A stretch of 64,000 nt of DNA from Alnus glutinosa (taxonomy: Eukaryota; Streptophyta; Magnoliopsida; Fagales; Betulaceae), in the NCBI RefSeq assembly GCF_958979055.1, contig NC_084890.1:24960149-25024148 (forward strand), written 5' to 3'. Shown here in pieces: positions 46,656 to 57,914 of this stretch (position 1 is the stretch's first letter; each line of letters opens with the position of its first letter). Below the pieces are notes generated by a model. It ran no database searches and was not told the DNA's origin. It saw only the letters and a list, made by a program, of their open reading frames with translations. Both the position numbers and the translations under genes were made by a program.

Positions 46656-46773
46656 TCGATCGATCGAATTTATTTTCGATCGATCGAAACTCGATCGAGC
46701 GAGTTTTCATCTGCCTTAAAGTGGATCGATCGAACATATATTCGATCGATCGAAATATACTTCGATCGAGCGA
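46656..46773 (+). repeat. TCGATCGA cluster in the retrotransposon leader
   Basis: TCGATCGATCGA or TCGATCGAGCGA words at 46656, 46676, 46691, 46742 and 46762, plus a shorter ATCGATCGA at 46725. The same motif as in the LTRs, but outside them. Confidence 0.85.
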
Positions 46774-46965
46774 ATTTCCTGCACAACAGCAGCTCGGAAC
46801 AAGGTAAGTATCTTTATTCCGGTATTTTTTTAGTCCATTTTGTTCATAATTTGTTTCTGTTTAAAGATATTTTGTTGTTTGCTTAATTTTCTTTTGGTTC
46901 ATTATAATTTAGTTTAAATTCTGTGTAGTTTGTGTTTCATTTTATCCTCAATTTGTTTTATTTTG

Positions 46966-47010
<45 letters not shown>

Positions 47011-47013
<3 letters not shown>

Positions 47014-47158
47014 TTGCTAGTGTGGTCTACGGCGCTATCCAAGTGTCTAGGCAAGTTCTGGCTAGGAAAGTCTTGGGATTTAAGTGTGTCCGGTGTGACC
47101 CCCCTCACTTTCCTGGGAACGAACCTGGGCTCTTAGAGAATTCTGTATACCCCACTTG

Positions 47159-47206
<48 letters not shown>
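47011..47206 (+). mobile_element. SINE-like insertion in the leader, with poly(A)
   Basis: About 150 bp of unrelated, GC-richer sequence ends in an A-tract of about 44 bases (47163-47206) and is preceded by a second A-tract (46977-47010). It contains GGGAACGAACCTGGGC, a B-box-like word, and an A-box-like TAGTGTGGTC about 90 bases earlier. The head-body-poly(A) layout suggests a pol III retroposon. Confidence 0.45.
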
Positions 47207-47209
<3 letters not shown>

Positions 47210-47258
47210 GTTCATATTTTTTGTGGGATATTTTCTTGCAATAGGGTGTAAGTGAAGC

Positions 47259-48383
47259 ATGGACTCTTATCTTGACAATTATTATGATTCTTCTGCACAA
47301 CATGTTTCACCTAGTGGTAATACACTTGCTCCAACCAACTACCCTTACAGTTTCAACCCACATGAACCATGTTCATATTGCTCTGATCCTTATCATAGTG
47401 CTAGTAATTGTCCCTCCTGGGGACAGTTCTATAATTTTTCACCTGAGCAATTGAACACAAACTCCTCCAGCCCGGGATTCGATTCAAATCCCAATTTTTA
47501 CAACCAGGACTGGAACAACCATTCTGATTTCTCGTGGCAAGCTCAAGCCATGGGAAATTGTGCTCCCCAATTTCAGGAACTGCACTATCCTGATTATCCA
47601 CAGTTTGATAACCAATCTTCCCATCCTTCATCCTACGTTTATCCAGCCTCTTCTTCACAGTCCACTTTAGAAGACACTCTCAAGGCCTTCATGCAGTTTT
47701 CAAGCCAAACCATTAAGGAAATGAAGAATGCCACATTGGTTGACACCCAATCTATTAATGAAGTGAAGCAGGCTATTAGTGACATGAAGAATGCTACTAC
47801 GGAAAACACTCAAGCAATTGCTAGGATAAAAGGACAGATGGAATATCTGGTTGCTGAAATCACTAGAATAGAGGAAGAAGAGCTTCAGAGTCAGTCGATG
47901 GTTGCAGGGCACTACATGATTGATGAGGATGATGCTAGTCATTCTTGTCATGAGCATGTCCCCACCATCACCATGTTTGAGACTGAGGAAATTGTGGATA
48001 GCAATGAGGAAGAAAACGAGGAGCACCTTGAGCAAGCAGCGCCCCCGCCCAATCCAAATACGTCCAATGACAAGGAAATGAGTACTGAAGCTCATTCCTT
48101 CATCACCATCCCTCTTGAGACATTTCATGAGCCCCAAGCTTCAATTCTTAAATGTCTCAAAGAGCCATCTTATGCTAAAAGCCTCAAGGATCGATGCACA
48201 CAATCTAGAAATCATGGTCCTATGAAGATCCTTCGAAGCAAGCAAGTTGGCCACCTGAGAAGGCGACACATTCTTCCAGAGGGATATCAGATTCTAAAGA
48301 AGAAAGGGTGGAGGGGATTGGTTGGACATCCGCATGATCGGGGGAGGCGCTGTAAATTTTCTCTTACCTTTTTGTACAGTTGA
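47259..48383 (+). CDS. Gag-derived CCHC zinc-knuckle protein of the LTR element
   Basis: A 374-aa protein starting just after the leader A-tracts. Near the N-terminus it has a retroviral-type zinc knuckle Cys38-x2-Cys41-x4-His46-x4-Cys51, here at the start rather than after a capsid domain. Residues around 140-215 form a long helix with repeated IKEMKNAT / ISDMKNAT units ending in a QMEYLVAEI segment, like the post-knuckle region of Athila/Tat Gag. An acidic stretch follows (about 235-270), and the end is Lys/Arg-rich (ILRSKQVGHLRRRHILPEGYQILKKKGWRGLVGHP). No capsid fold is recognised, so this looks like the Gag C-terminal part retained alone, perhaps for RNA binding. The frame is fully open, in keeping with the element's youth. 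Confidence 0.75.
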   Translation: MDSYLDNYYDSSAQHVSPSGNTLAPTNYPYSFNPHEPCSYCSDPYHSASNCPSWGQFYNFSPEQLNTNSSSPGFDSNPNFYNQDWNNHSDFSWQAQAMGNCAPQFQELHYPDYPQFDNQSSHPSSYVYPASSSQSTLEDTLKAFMQFSSQTIKEMKNATLVDTQSINEVKQAISDMKNATTENTQAIARIKGQMEYLVAEITRIEEEELQSQSMVAGHYMIDEDDASHSCHEHVPTITMFETEEIVDSNEEENEEHLEQAAPPPNPNTSNDKEMSTEAHSFITIPLETFHEPQASILKCLKEPSYAKSLKDRCTQSRNHGPMKILRSKQVGHLRRRHILPEGYQILKKKGWRGLVGHPHDRGRRCKFSLTFLYS

Positions 48384-49793
48384 TTTCTTTCATTTTTATT
48401 TCTTTTCATTTTATTTTCGTTTCTGACAGCAACTAACATTTTGATGTTTGTGTCTATGAGAAATGTTGCTGTTAGTTTTTGTTGACAGGTGTTTTGGTGT
48501 TTAAGTTTGGGGGACGCCTTGACCTTTCACACCTCGATGTTTCCGTATTTCTGGTAATGTATTTCTACACTACACATTGCGGACATTGTGTAATTCAAGT
48601 TTGGGGGTATGGAAAAGCATTCTGTCCATTTGTTTGTTTGTTTATTTCATTTGTTTGTTTGTTTAATTTTTCTAAATTGTTTAAGTTATTTTTAATTACC
48701 TTTTTGTTCTTAAAATGTTTTGATAAATAAAAAAAAAATAAAAAATAAAAAAAAATATTGTTAGTTGAGCATGGTTACATCTTACTATGGTTTGCACCTC
48801 ATTGGTTTGATTAACATGTTGAATTTTGCATAACATTAAAATCTGAGATCCTTTGACTCATCTTTGGATTAAAAGAGACTTGACATGTTTAATTTATTTA
48901 GCACAAGCACATTAGCATTGTTTCTGTGGGGTATGAGGTTTGAATTGAAATTTATATGTCTTGAGATTTGCAGGATAACTTGTTGATGAAACCTTGGCTA
49001 GTTGTTAAAAAATTAAAAAAAAAAAAAAAATCATAATAATAATATCACCAATTTGACTTCTCATTGAGTAACCGGGCCCCTTGCCTCATTAAGCATTGGG
49101 TGTTCGCGTAAAAAGAGGAGAATTTCAGCTTGGATGATTGTTTGGCTAGTCTGACTTCGTAGCCTTTTTGACTTGAGTAATTAAGCCCCTAGGGATGTTT
49201 TACATCTAGTGCCCTAAGACCATCTGGTCTGGGAGCCACTGGCCCAACACTCGTTACATGGGTCAACTAGAAAGCTTAAAGGAGTCAAACATTGCACAGC
49301 CGACAAAAAAAAAAATAATAGTAAATAGTAATGAATGTAAAATAAAGCCTTGGTTATTTGACGGGAGTCCTGCGAATTTTTGGATATATGTGCTTTAAGG
49401 AAAATCGAAACCCCATGACTCTATGCTATTCACACTTTACACTTTTGAACATGTGTTGTCTCAATTTTTCCATCCATGAGTTGATCGATTTTTGATAATA
49501 TGACAATGCGACATTCATTTTGTTAAACATGCTCATGATGTGTGAACCACGTGTTTGAATGATGATTTTCGCTCAATTGATAATACGGCATTTCAATGTT
49601 TGTGGGTATCATTTCTGGCAAACCCTCACGAGACTTCACTCGTCCACTAGGGAGTCCTAGGGGTTTAAAAGGCTTGTTGCATATGCCAAATGCAATCGTG
49701 TCTCCCACGAAAGAGGATTTATGTTTCATGCTTTGATTTTGTTTTTCATTTTGTTTTGCTAAGGGACTAGCAAAATGTAAGTTTGGGGGTATT
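48384..49793 (+). other. LTR element 3' non-coding region with polypurine tract
   Basis: No frame of note. The polypurine tract AAGTTTGGGGGT lies at 49779-49790, directly before the 3' LTR; similar words occur at 48504-48515 and 48597-48608. Confidence 0.75.
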
Positions 49794-51176
49794 TGATGAG
49801 TGCCAAAAAGTGTATATTTGGACCCCTTAATTTACATTAGTTAAACCTTTAGCTTTATTATTTTCTAATGCTTTGGTTAGTTTTAGTGTTTTTATATTTT
49901 GTAGGACAATAAGAGAGAAATGATACAATTCAAGCAAAATACAAGGAAATTCGGATGCAGCAGACCACTACATTTAGACTGATCATAACAGGACCAAACG
50001 ATATCCGTTTTGGGAGTTTCTTAGGTCTAAATTGAATTTCAAGATGTCAGCTTTCCAATGCAACAAGTTTCAGCCAATTTGGAGACCCTTACAAGTCGAT
50101 CGATCGAACTTAAAAGTCGATCGATCGAAATGTCGATCGATCGAATTTTCCCAGACAGAGCTGAGTGCGCCAGAACATAAAGTCAAAAAGGAATCCCTAA
50201 AATCCGCTGCAGAAAACGCGGAATCCGTGTTTTGTGATTGTTTCCAGCTGTAGAAGAGCACTAAAGGAGGGTGGAAGAGTCATTCCTTGCCATGGGTTCC
50301 TTCTATAAAAGCCCTAGCCATTCCCTTTGAAGAGCAAGTAGATATGGTAGATGTAGATGTAGATAGAAGAGTAGCATAATGTAGAGTAGGGTAGAATAGA
50401 GTAGAGATTCTGTAATTAGGTTTAATTTCGTGCTTCTTGTAGTTTAAATCAGTAGTTCATTTTCATATATTTTCTCTTTATAAGCTTCTTCTTTTACTTC
50501 CATGGGTGTTCATCATGTTCTTGTGGTGTTCTTAGTCATGGAGGGGTAGTAACCTCAACTAGGGTTGAGGATGAAACCTTTCCATTGATGACAATCACAA
50601 TCTTGGTGCACCACTTGCTCATTTAATGATATATCTTGTTAGTTGTTCAAGTTCCATTCATTTAAAGCTTTATCTTTTGGAATGAATGTGATTATTGGTG
50701 GATAGAGGACATTTTATGTGTTTCAACCAAGCTAATACATTGTTTTATCGGTTCGAATGAAGATATCCATTGTGATTGAATGATACATTGGATGTTTGGA
50801 TTTCAATTGGTACTCTTTGTGATTTGTCAAAGTGTTGGATTCATTTAATGGTTCTTTGGGATGAGGTTAAGAGACTTGAATAACACCCTAAGCTTAATGT
50901 TCTTTGGATGTTCAAGTGGAAACCAAGAGTGTGAGTTGAGGATTTGGTTTGGTGGATTCTTTAGCCTTAGTTTCTTTTCATTTGCATATTTCTTTACATT
51001 TCTTGTCATTAGTTCTTTTGTTCTTAAGCATCAAACACTTGGAACTAGGTTAAAACAAGGTTAATTAAGCAAGACACTAATATTTGACCATTTCTCTGTG
51101 GGATCGACCTCGCACTTGCAAAACGCTATATTGCATAACGATTCGTGCACTTGCGAGTACAATTTAAGACACATCA
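49794..51176 (+). repeat. 3' LTR (1383 bp)
   Basis: Nearly identical to the 5' LTR but with three TCGATCGATCGA words (50096, 50117, 50133) instead of four; TATA box at 50304-50311. Confidence 0.95.
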
Positions 51177-51938
51177 AGTTGCATGCATGCAATTCCATGC
51201 GTTAAATATATAGAATAAGAGATGTTAATTATGGATAGAATTTGGCACATATAAAAGATAGATGTAGATATATAGAACATGTTATCAAACAAAAGATTTG
51301 ATAAGAAATATATATAGCTATTATATATTCATCTTGTGATTTTCCGAAATGAACTCAGGATATAATTAATAGATCTTTTTCAAGCATGTTCAAGGTGGAA
51401 TAAGATTTATAAGAACTATAAAGTGATTTTATAGAAGTTTAACTCTCACAACTTTTGAGAGAGACTGTTAAATCACCACTTTTCTTAAAAACTTAAACTA
51501 ATAAAAAATGGTAGACTTAATAATTAATTTGATTAAATTATATTCTATTATTCTTTCTTCACGTGTGGCCTCAAACTCCCCCTTAATAAGTGAAGTCCGA
51601 TCGATTCCTAAATTTAACTGAAATGGGGGGGGGGGGGGTACTGAACGGCAGAGACAAGGTTAAAACTGATCAGGACCTTAATTTACTCTAATACTATATT
51701 GAATTATCATTTATCTTAACAAATCTAAATAGAGAAAGAGAGAGAAAGAGACCTGTTATGTCTAGGCTAGCTGTAAGCATCCCAAACAGTAGCAGTATGG
51801 ATATTATGGAAGGGTTATTCCAAGTTGAATGAGAGTTAGCCATGGAGAGAAACATATATAGAAGAGAAAGAAAGATTAAGAAAGCTAGGAAGGAAGGAAG
51901 GCAAGTATATATGCTTATTCCAACACTACGTGGCTGCC

Positions 51939-51946
51939 CTTTTATA
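51939..51946 (-). promoter_or_regulatory. TATA box of glucanase pseudogene
   Basis: TATAAAAG followed by GGCAGCC on the minus strand, about 95 bases before the ATG at 51843. Same sequence context as the TATA box of the intact gene. Confidence 0.7.
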
Positions 51947-52489
51947 GATTGGGAAATGCTTGTAGAATTGTAGTCGTAATTGTAATCCGTCAAACACTCT
52001 GTGCATGCATTGGGATGTTTGAATGACTGCAAACATGTCAAGCACTCTCTATTAAAATTGACTTTGGCATTAATTCATGCCTAAATAAGTAGTCTATATA
52101 CGGCAGGAAGCCAAGTCACCACACCAATGAAGAACCCTATTGAAATTGAGTGCTTGGCAACGATGCCTCAATTGAACTGGTCAAGCAGTACTCTACGGAG
52201 GGGAAGTCAAGCACCGCAGGAATCAACCTGCAATTAAAACACATCTGATTGCTTGTTATTTGGGGCGCACTTTCTCCGCACTACATTTTTCTTTGTGAGA
52301 ATTGTTTTTTTATTATTATTATTATTATTATTTCTCTTTTTTTCAAGGTAATTGAATTAGCTATCTTCTCATAATTGCATGCCCTTTGACGAGGTCATGT
52401 GCGCATGTTGGCATTAATTCTTGTCTTCTACTATCCCGGTGGTGGGGCTGGGCTGGGGGGAGATTTGAATTTGAATAGTCATAAGTTAT
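51947..52489. other. Glucanase pseudogene upstream region
   Basis: No further gene. An ATT microsatellite lies at 52312-52332. Confidence 0.4.
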
Positions 52490-52873
52490 AATTTGAAAAC
52501 AGTTCCGAAATAAAACTCTTCGTCTTTGCACGCACGTTTGATATCCGATTGTCGGAATTCAGTAATTGTTGGTCGTTAGAATCCAGCTGACGCCGGAGTA
52601 CGGCGACATCCGATCGCCGTCGTCGGATGCCGGCAGACCAGATTCCAGCCGCCTCTGGCTGGATCCGGACACTGATCCGGCCAGATCTAGCCAAAACGGC
52701 CGGGATCCGGCCAAACTTGCTTGCCGGATTTCCAAACTCTGATTTTCACATTTCGTAATTTTTTTGTACGAGCCAAACGCCGAAAAATATTATCGATAAT
52801 TATTTTTTCTTAAAATGATTTCGTCAAAAATATTTTACGACAGAAATCATTTTATGTCGAAACAAACGGAGCA
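52490..52873. mobile_element. DNA element fragment related to 56791-57532
   Basis: The right end TTTTATGTCGAAACAAACGGAGC and an interior of GATCCGGCC/ATTCCAGCCG words match, inverted, the element at 56791-57532. The left terminal repeat is missing. Confidence 0.6.
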
Positions 52874-52948
52874 TTAGTTTTTGATGGACAACATTCATAA
52901 ATTAGAATTTTTCATGTCGTGAATCAGCTTTAATAATTTTACACCAAC

Positions 52949-55900
52949 TTTTTTTTTTTTTGAACATAAAGCTCGACTTCTTCGTAGATAGAATAAAAAT
53001 TGATCCCAACATTACAACAAAATTAGGATCTAAGGACTTGAAAGTCCCTAGTAATAGTCTCCAAAATACAAGGAGGAATTTCTTCTAACCAAACATCATC
53101 AACAACATTAGTAATCGCAGTCTTAGCCAAAATATGAGCAGCTTCATTGAGACCTCTGGCTACATGGACAAAAGAATATGTTCTAAAAAAACCCACCTCA
53201 TTTCAAATGCCGTCAACCAAATGACCAACGCTCTAAAGAAAAGGTGGATTAGAATTCACCTCCTTAATAACATTCAGTTCATCGCCTTCAAAAATCACTT
53301 CAAAAAAACCTACCTCCTTACTAAAAGATACTGCATATGTTGCTGCCAGCATTTCTGCTGTATGAGGATCAGTGAATATATGGATAGAAAAACATTTAGC
53401 ACCCAATAGGAAGCCCATTGAGTCCCTCGCCACCACACCAATCCCCACCATTCCTTTCTCTTGATTTAAAGCAGCATCAAAATTAATTTTAACAATACCT
53501 GAAGGTGGATGAGTCCAGGAGCCTGTATTAGAAACTACACATCTCACCGGTTCAACCGCAGATTCTTCCCCACTATTATTATCAATAAAATTAGCAGCCG
53601 TTGTCACTACTTCTCGGTAAATCTGGTTTGGATGTTCATTTTTACCTTCAAACAACATTGCATTTCTTCTAAACCAAATTCTTCTGGCAAGGACAGCAAA
53701 GATAGCCATTTGCTCAACTTCAAACCGGCTACAACACTCCATAAAAATCTCCATGAAAGTAAAATCAATGAAAACACATTTCTGGAATGGAGACTGACCC
53801 ACACTCCACACATCCTGTGCTGCAATACAATACCATAAAGCATGAGAAATAGTTTCCATCTCACCAAGACACCATGGACAACTCCCATCATCAACTATCC
53901 TCCTTTTGAGAAGGTTTTGCTTTGTAGGTAAAATATTATTAAAACTTCTCCACATAAAAATTTTAACAGCATTAGGTACTTTGAGATTCCATAAAGACTT
54001 CCATACCCCAAGCTCCTAACAACTGTGGACGATTGCCCTCTTGACCGATCTTGTAACTCCATCCCAAGGTGATAAGCGCTTCGTACAGAAAAACTTTCAT
54101 TCTTGGTGCCTTGCCATATTAGTCGATCAGGTGGTAAAAATGGGCTAATAGGCATATTTGTTATTACCTTCACCTCCTCAAGTCGAAAGAATACATGTAA
54201 AAGGGAAATATCCCACATCTTTGTATCCCTATTAATGAGCATAGCCACCCGTGAATCCTCCATTTGTGGAATAGGGACAGACTGGATCTTATATGTAGTA
54301 GGGGTAGGTAGCCACATGTCCCTCCAAATTTGAATCTTTGTGCCATCTCCAACCCTCCATAAAATACCCTGCTGCAAAAGCTCCCTAGCTGAGAGAATAC
54401 TCCTCCAAGCATAGGAAGGATGATTACCAATATAAGCTTCCAAAAAAGAGGATCTTGGAAAATACTTGGCTTTTAGAATTCTACCCACAAGAGAGGATGG
54501 ATTCTGGAGAAGTCGTCATCCTTGTTTTGCAAGTAAAGCCTTGTTAAAACAAATAAGATCCATAAAACCAAGCCCTCCACAACGTTTAGATCTCCCCATC
54601 TTTTCCCAACTCATCCAGTGAATACTAGAAGTAGAAGCCATATGATTCCACCAGAATTGTTGCATCAATCTATTGAGATCTTTGCAAAGAGTAGTAGGCA
54701 GCAAGAAAACACTCATACTATAAGTTGGTACCGCTTGGACCACCGCCTTCAAAAGCACTTCTTTTCCAGCTTGTGAAAGGAATTTAACTTTCCAGTTCGT
54801 AAGCTTTTGTCCAACTCTCTCCTTGATGCTTTGGAATGCTTGGTTTTTGGATCTACCAATCAATGCCGGTAATCCCAAATATGTGTCAAATCTTCGAGCT
54901 TCTGTCAATCCGGACAAATTTAGAATCTCAGCTCGTCGAGATAGGCTAGTATTCCGACTAAAGAAAATAGTTGTTTTCTCCAAATTTAGCTTTTGGCCCG
55001 ACCCTGCCTCATAAATTCCCAAGATTTTCAATAACCGTCGCCATTCCACATAGTTAGATTTGCAAAAGAGGATGCTGTCATCCGCAAAGAAAAGGTGGCT
55101 GATTTTTGGACCTTTGGGGGAAGTCGGCACCCCTGTAATAATTCCCTTTTGTTCTGCCTGAGTAAGTAAAGAGCTCAGCACCTCAGCACAAATCAAGAAA
55201 AGATATGGAGAGATCGGGTCGCCTTGGCGTATACCCCTGGACGGTCGAATATCTCCAACCAGATTGCCATTCACCAAAACTGAATAATGTACTGATCTCA
55301 CACATGCCATAATAAGATGCACCCATTTTGTCTCAAAACCCATCCGTAGCATAGCAGATTCCAAAAATCCCCACTCCACCTTGTCATAAGCTTTACTCAT
55401 ATCGAGCTTGAGACCCATAAAGCCCATTTTACTCCACATGCGAGCCTACATAGTGTGCATTGTCTCATAGGCAGCTAAAATATTATCAGTGATTAATCTG
55501 CTTGGAATAAAAGCACTTTGCATAGGGGAAATAATGTTAGGCAATACAATCTTAAGTCTATTTGCCAACACTTTGGATATGAGCTTATAAATTACATTAC
55601 ACAAACTTATAGGACAAAAATCAGCTACACTTATAGGGGCCACTTTTTTGGGTATCAAAGCTATGTATGTCTTATTAATAGAAGCAACCAAATAGCCAGT
55701 TTCAAAAAAATGGAAAATTGCATCACAAACCTCATGCTGCACAGAGGGCCAATTTTGTTGGAAAAAAACAGCAGGGAAGCCATCAGGTCCCAGGGCTTTA
55801 AGAGGTGCCATCTGGTGCAATGCATGAGTAATCTCCTCCACAGTTAAGGCTGCCAACAGCCTCTCGTTCATTTGAGAGGTCACTAACTTAATTCTTAACT
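52949..55900 (-). mobile_element. L1-type LINE, 5'-truncated, RT and RNase H
   Basis: Minus-strand order: RT N-terminal blocks (ALGPDGFPAVFFQ, IALIPKK, ISLCNVIYKLISKVLANRL, QSAFIPSRLITDNIL), TAG, LKLDMSKAYDKVEW, RPSRGIRQGDPISPYLFLICAE, catalytic FADD in ISHLFFADDSILF, the SQAGKEVLLKAVVQAVPTYSMSVF thumb block, a zinc-knuckle connection segment (CPWCLGEMETISHALWYC) and a C-terminal RNase H domain (INFDAALN, AEMLAATYA, EGDELNVI). The 3' end has a poly(A) tail (T12 at 52949-52960). Lesions: a TAG at about 55443, a stop near 54513, and a frameshift near 53950. The apurinic endonuclease and ORF1 are missing, as expected of 5' truncation. Confidence 0.9.
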
Positions 55901-56249
<349 letters not shown>

Positions 56250-56261
56250 TATGAGATAATT

Positions 56262-56430
56262 AACCATACTTTTAAGTCTAGGGACTACAAGTAATTCTCT
56301 TTGTAATAATTAATTAATATGCACCAAAGCAACACTTATTAAGAAGCGGATGATAGGATCAAAAAGTGGTCGGTAATTAATGATCAGCCTCTTAATGTGG
56401 GGAAGGACTCTCCAAGGACTCCAGTGTTAG
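56262..56430 (-). pseudogene. Glucanase (GH17) fragment
   Basis: On the minus strand 56330-56430 matches the exon 2 region of the intact gene around GVLGESFPP...[10 protein letters not shown] (61275-61380), with shared AAGAAGCGGATGAT and TCTCCAAGGACTCC. Right next to it, 56262-56310 matches the 3' flank of the intact gene (GTCTACGGGATTACAAGTAA region). Everything between is deleted, so this is an internally collapsed third copy. Confidence 0.75.
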
Positions 56431-56439
56431 GGTATGCAA

Positions 56440-56700
56440 TTTTAAAAAGTGCGATTTAAGATAAAGATTTTAAAATATGTGATTTAAAAACGTGATTTTA
56501 AAAAATTTAGTTAAACATTTGGCAAAATCGCAATTTGGCCTTTAAAATCGTATTTTTGCCTTTAAAATCGTATTTTCAAAAAAACACATCATTGCTTACG
56601 ATTTGAAAATACATATTTTTTACGTTTTCAAATTGTAATTTTTTAAAAACGCAATCTCAAAAAATTCATATTCCGCGATTTTGTTTAAAATCCTACATTC
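56440..56700. mobile_element. AT-rich MITE-like element
   Basis: Repeated GCGATTT and AAAATCG words in both orientations form an inverted structure (AAAATCGTATTT / AAATACATATTTT). Related to 41020-41215, which also adjoins a glucanase relic. Confidence 0.45.
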
Positions 56701-56790
56701 TATATACAAAATCCAAACACATTGTTAATGACTCTTAATGAACAAATTAACTGACACTAAAACTTCAAAATGGAATCCGAGTTACAATAA

Positions 56791-57532
56791 TGCTCTGTTT
56801 GTTTCGACATAAAATATTTTTCATCGTGAACTATTTTCAACGAAATCAGTTTTTAGAAAAAATTATTTCCCTGAAAATATTTTCTAACGTTTGGCTTATA
56901 CAAAAAAATCACCAACGGCGAAAAACCATCGGTTACGAGATTCTGTCAGTGGCTGGCAAGATTCTGGCCACCTTCATCGGATTCCGACTACTGTTGCCAG
57001 ATTCCGGCGATGGGGGCCGGAATCTGGCGGCAATGGCCAGATTCCGACCAATTTAGGCGAAATTTGGTCCACTAGAATCTAGCGACGATGGGCAGATGTC
57101 GTCGAATTTCGGCGCAAATTGCCAAATTCCAACACCAGTTGGATTCCGGCCTGTATTGCTAGAATCTGGGTTGCCAGATTCTGGCGATGATTGCCAGATT
57201 CCAGCGGTGGTCCCCAAAATCCAACCGGTGCCGCCGAATCCCGCAATCAGATACTAAAATTTGGGGGCCTTTGGCGGTAGATTCGGGCTACCAACAAACT
57301 CCAATGCTCAGCGATGACAGATTTCTACAAACGTGCGTGCAAAAATGAAGAGTTTAAATCCAGAAAACGATTTACAGTTTTTACGACCGTAAATCGTTTT
57401 TCAAAAATTAAAGAGGCTTTTACGATCAAATTGAAAACGATTTCTATTAACTATCATTTTTTGTTGCACCAAACACCGAAAAATACAGAAAATATTTTTC
57501 AAAATATATTTGACGCTCAAACAAACAAAGTA
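56791..57532. mobile_element. Non-autonomous TIR DNA element with GATTCCGGC-rich core
   Basis: Ends CTCTGTTTGTTT (56793) and AAACAAACAAAG (57519-57530) are inverted repeats extending over about 50 bp through AAAATATTTTTC blocks. The GC-rich centre (56940-57260) repeats AGATTCCGGCGATGG-type words. No coding sequence. A truncated copy is at 52490-52873. Confidence 0.65.
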
Positions 57533-57536
57533 TAGG

Positions 57537-57538
<2 letters not shown>

Positions 57539-57573
<35 letters not shown>
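57539..57573. repeat. (TA)17 microsatellite
   Basis: Perfect TA run. Confidence 0.9.
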
Positions 57574-57575
<2 letters not shown>

Positions 57576-57914
57576 AGGAACACTATAGTCTTAATCAAAC
57601 CTCGGATAAGTTGTCGTTAAACAAAAAAAATCAAATATTAATTGGAATTTTCATGCACACGTCAACATTATAAGATAATTATAAAATAAAAAATATGATA
57701 TATAACATTACTCACCACGTAGATATTTTATTCTATGTGTGCGTGATTAATTGATTGATTTCTTCTTTTTTTCTTTATTTGTTTGTCATCCAAATAAAAA
57801 TAATTTTAATTTAATTATCAAATATAATCTTATTCCTTGCCTCTCTACGAGATAATTAATGTTCCCTGTGCTCATGTGCAAGTCCATAGAAAAATGGATA
57901 ACTTTTTCCAATTT

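Larger units (their letters stand above)
45056..51176 (+). mobile_element. Young non-autonomous Ty3/gypsy-like LTR retrotransposon
   Basis: Complete structure: AGTTG target duplications outside, LTRs starting TGATGAGTGCC and ending ACACATCA, a primer site complementary to tRNA-Asp, one gag-related frame and a polypurine tract. Length is 6121 bp. No protease, reverse transcriptase, RNase H or integrase is present, so it must borrow these from a relative (LARD-type). A tRNA-Asp primer site is typical of Athila/Tat lineage elements. By eye the LTRs differ by two substitutions, a 19-bp indel and a 1-bp indel. Confidence 0.93.
44102..51843 (-). pseudogene. Glucan endo-1,3-beta-glucosidase (GH17) pseudogene split by an LTR retrotransposon
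   Basis: Exon 1 (51753-51843) encodes a signal peptide MANSHSTWNNPSIISILLLFGMLTASLDIT. Exon 2 (44102-45055) runs from [16 protein letters not shown] through the proton donor in VVGNEI and the nucleophile in VVSETGWP to a normal C-terminus. The sequence is clearly paralogous to the intact gene at 60836-62308. Lesions: a 6.1-kb LTR element at the intron/exon 2 border (target duplication AGTTG at 45051-45055 and 51177-51181), TAG for Gln near 44849, TAA for Gln near 44678, and a 4-bp GTAC duplication near 44518-44526 that shifts the frame in the VNMYPYFSY block. No clear splice acceptor is visible at the junction even if the insert is ignored. The lesions other than the insert show the gene had been decaying, since the insert itself is young. 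Confidence 0.93.

Noticed and set aside
46930..47255. Poly-Lys frames over the leader A-tracts
   Set aside because: Translation of poly(A); the real frame begins at 47259.
48479..48730. 83-codon frame downstream of the Gag-like frame
   Set aside because: Low complexity, Phe/Cys/Val-rich, no similarity to protease or RT; lies in the 3' non-coding part of the LTR element.
51694..52041. 115-codon frame over glucanase pseudogene exon 1
   Set aside because: Its first half is upstream of the TATA box; only the MANSHSTW... part is exon.
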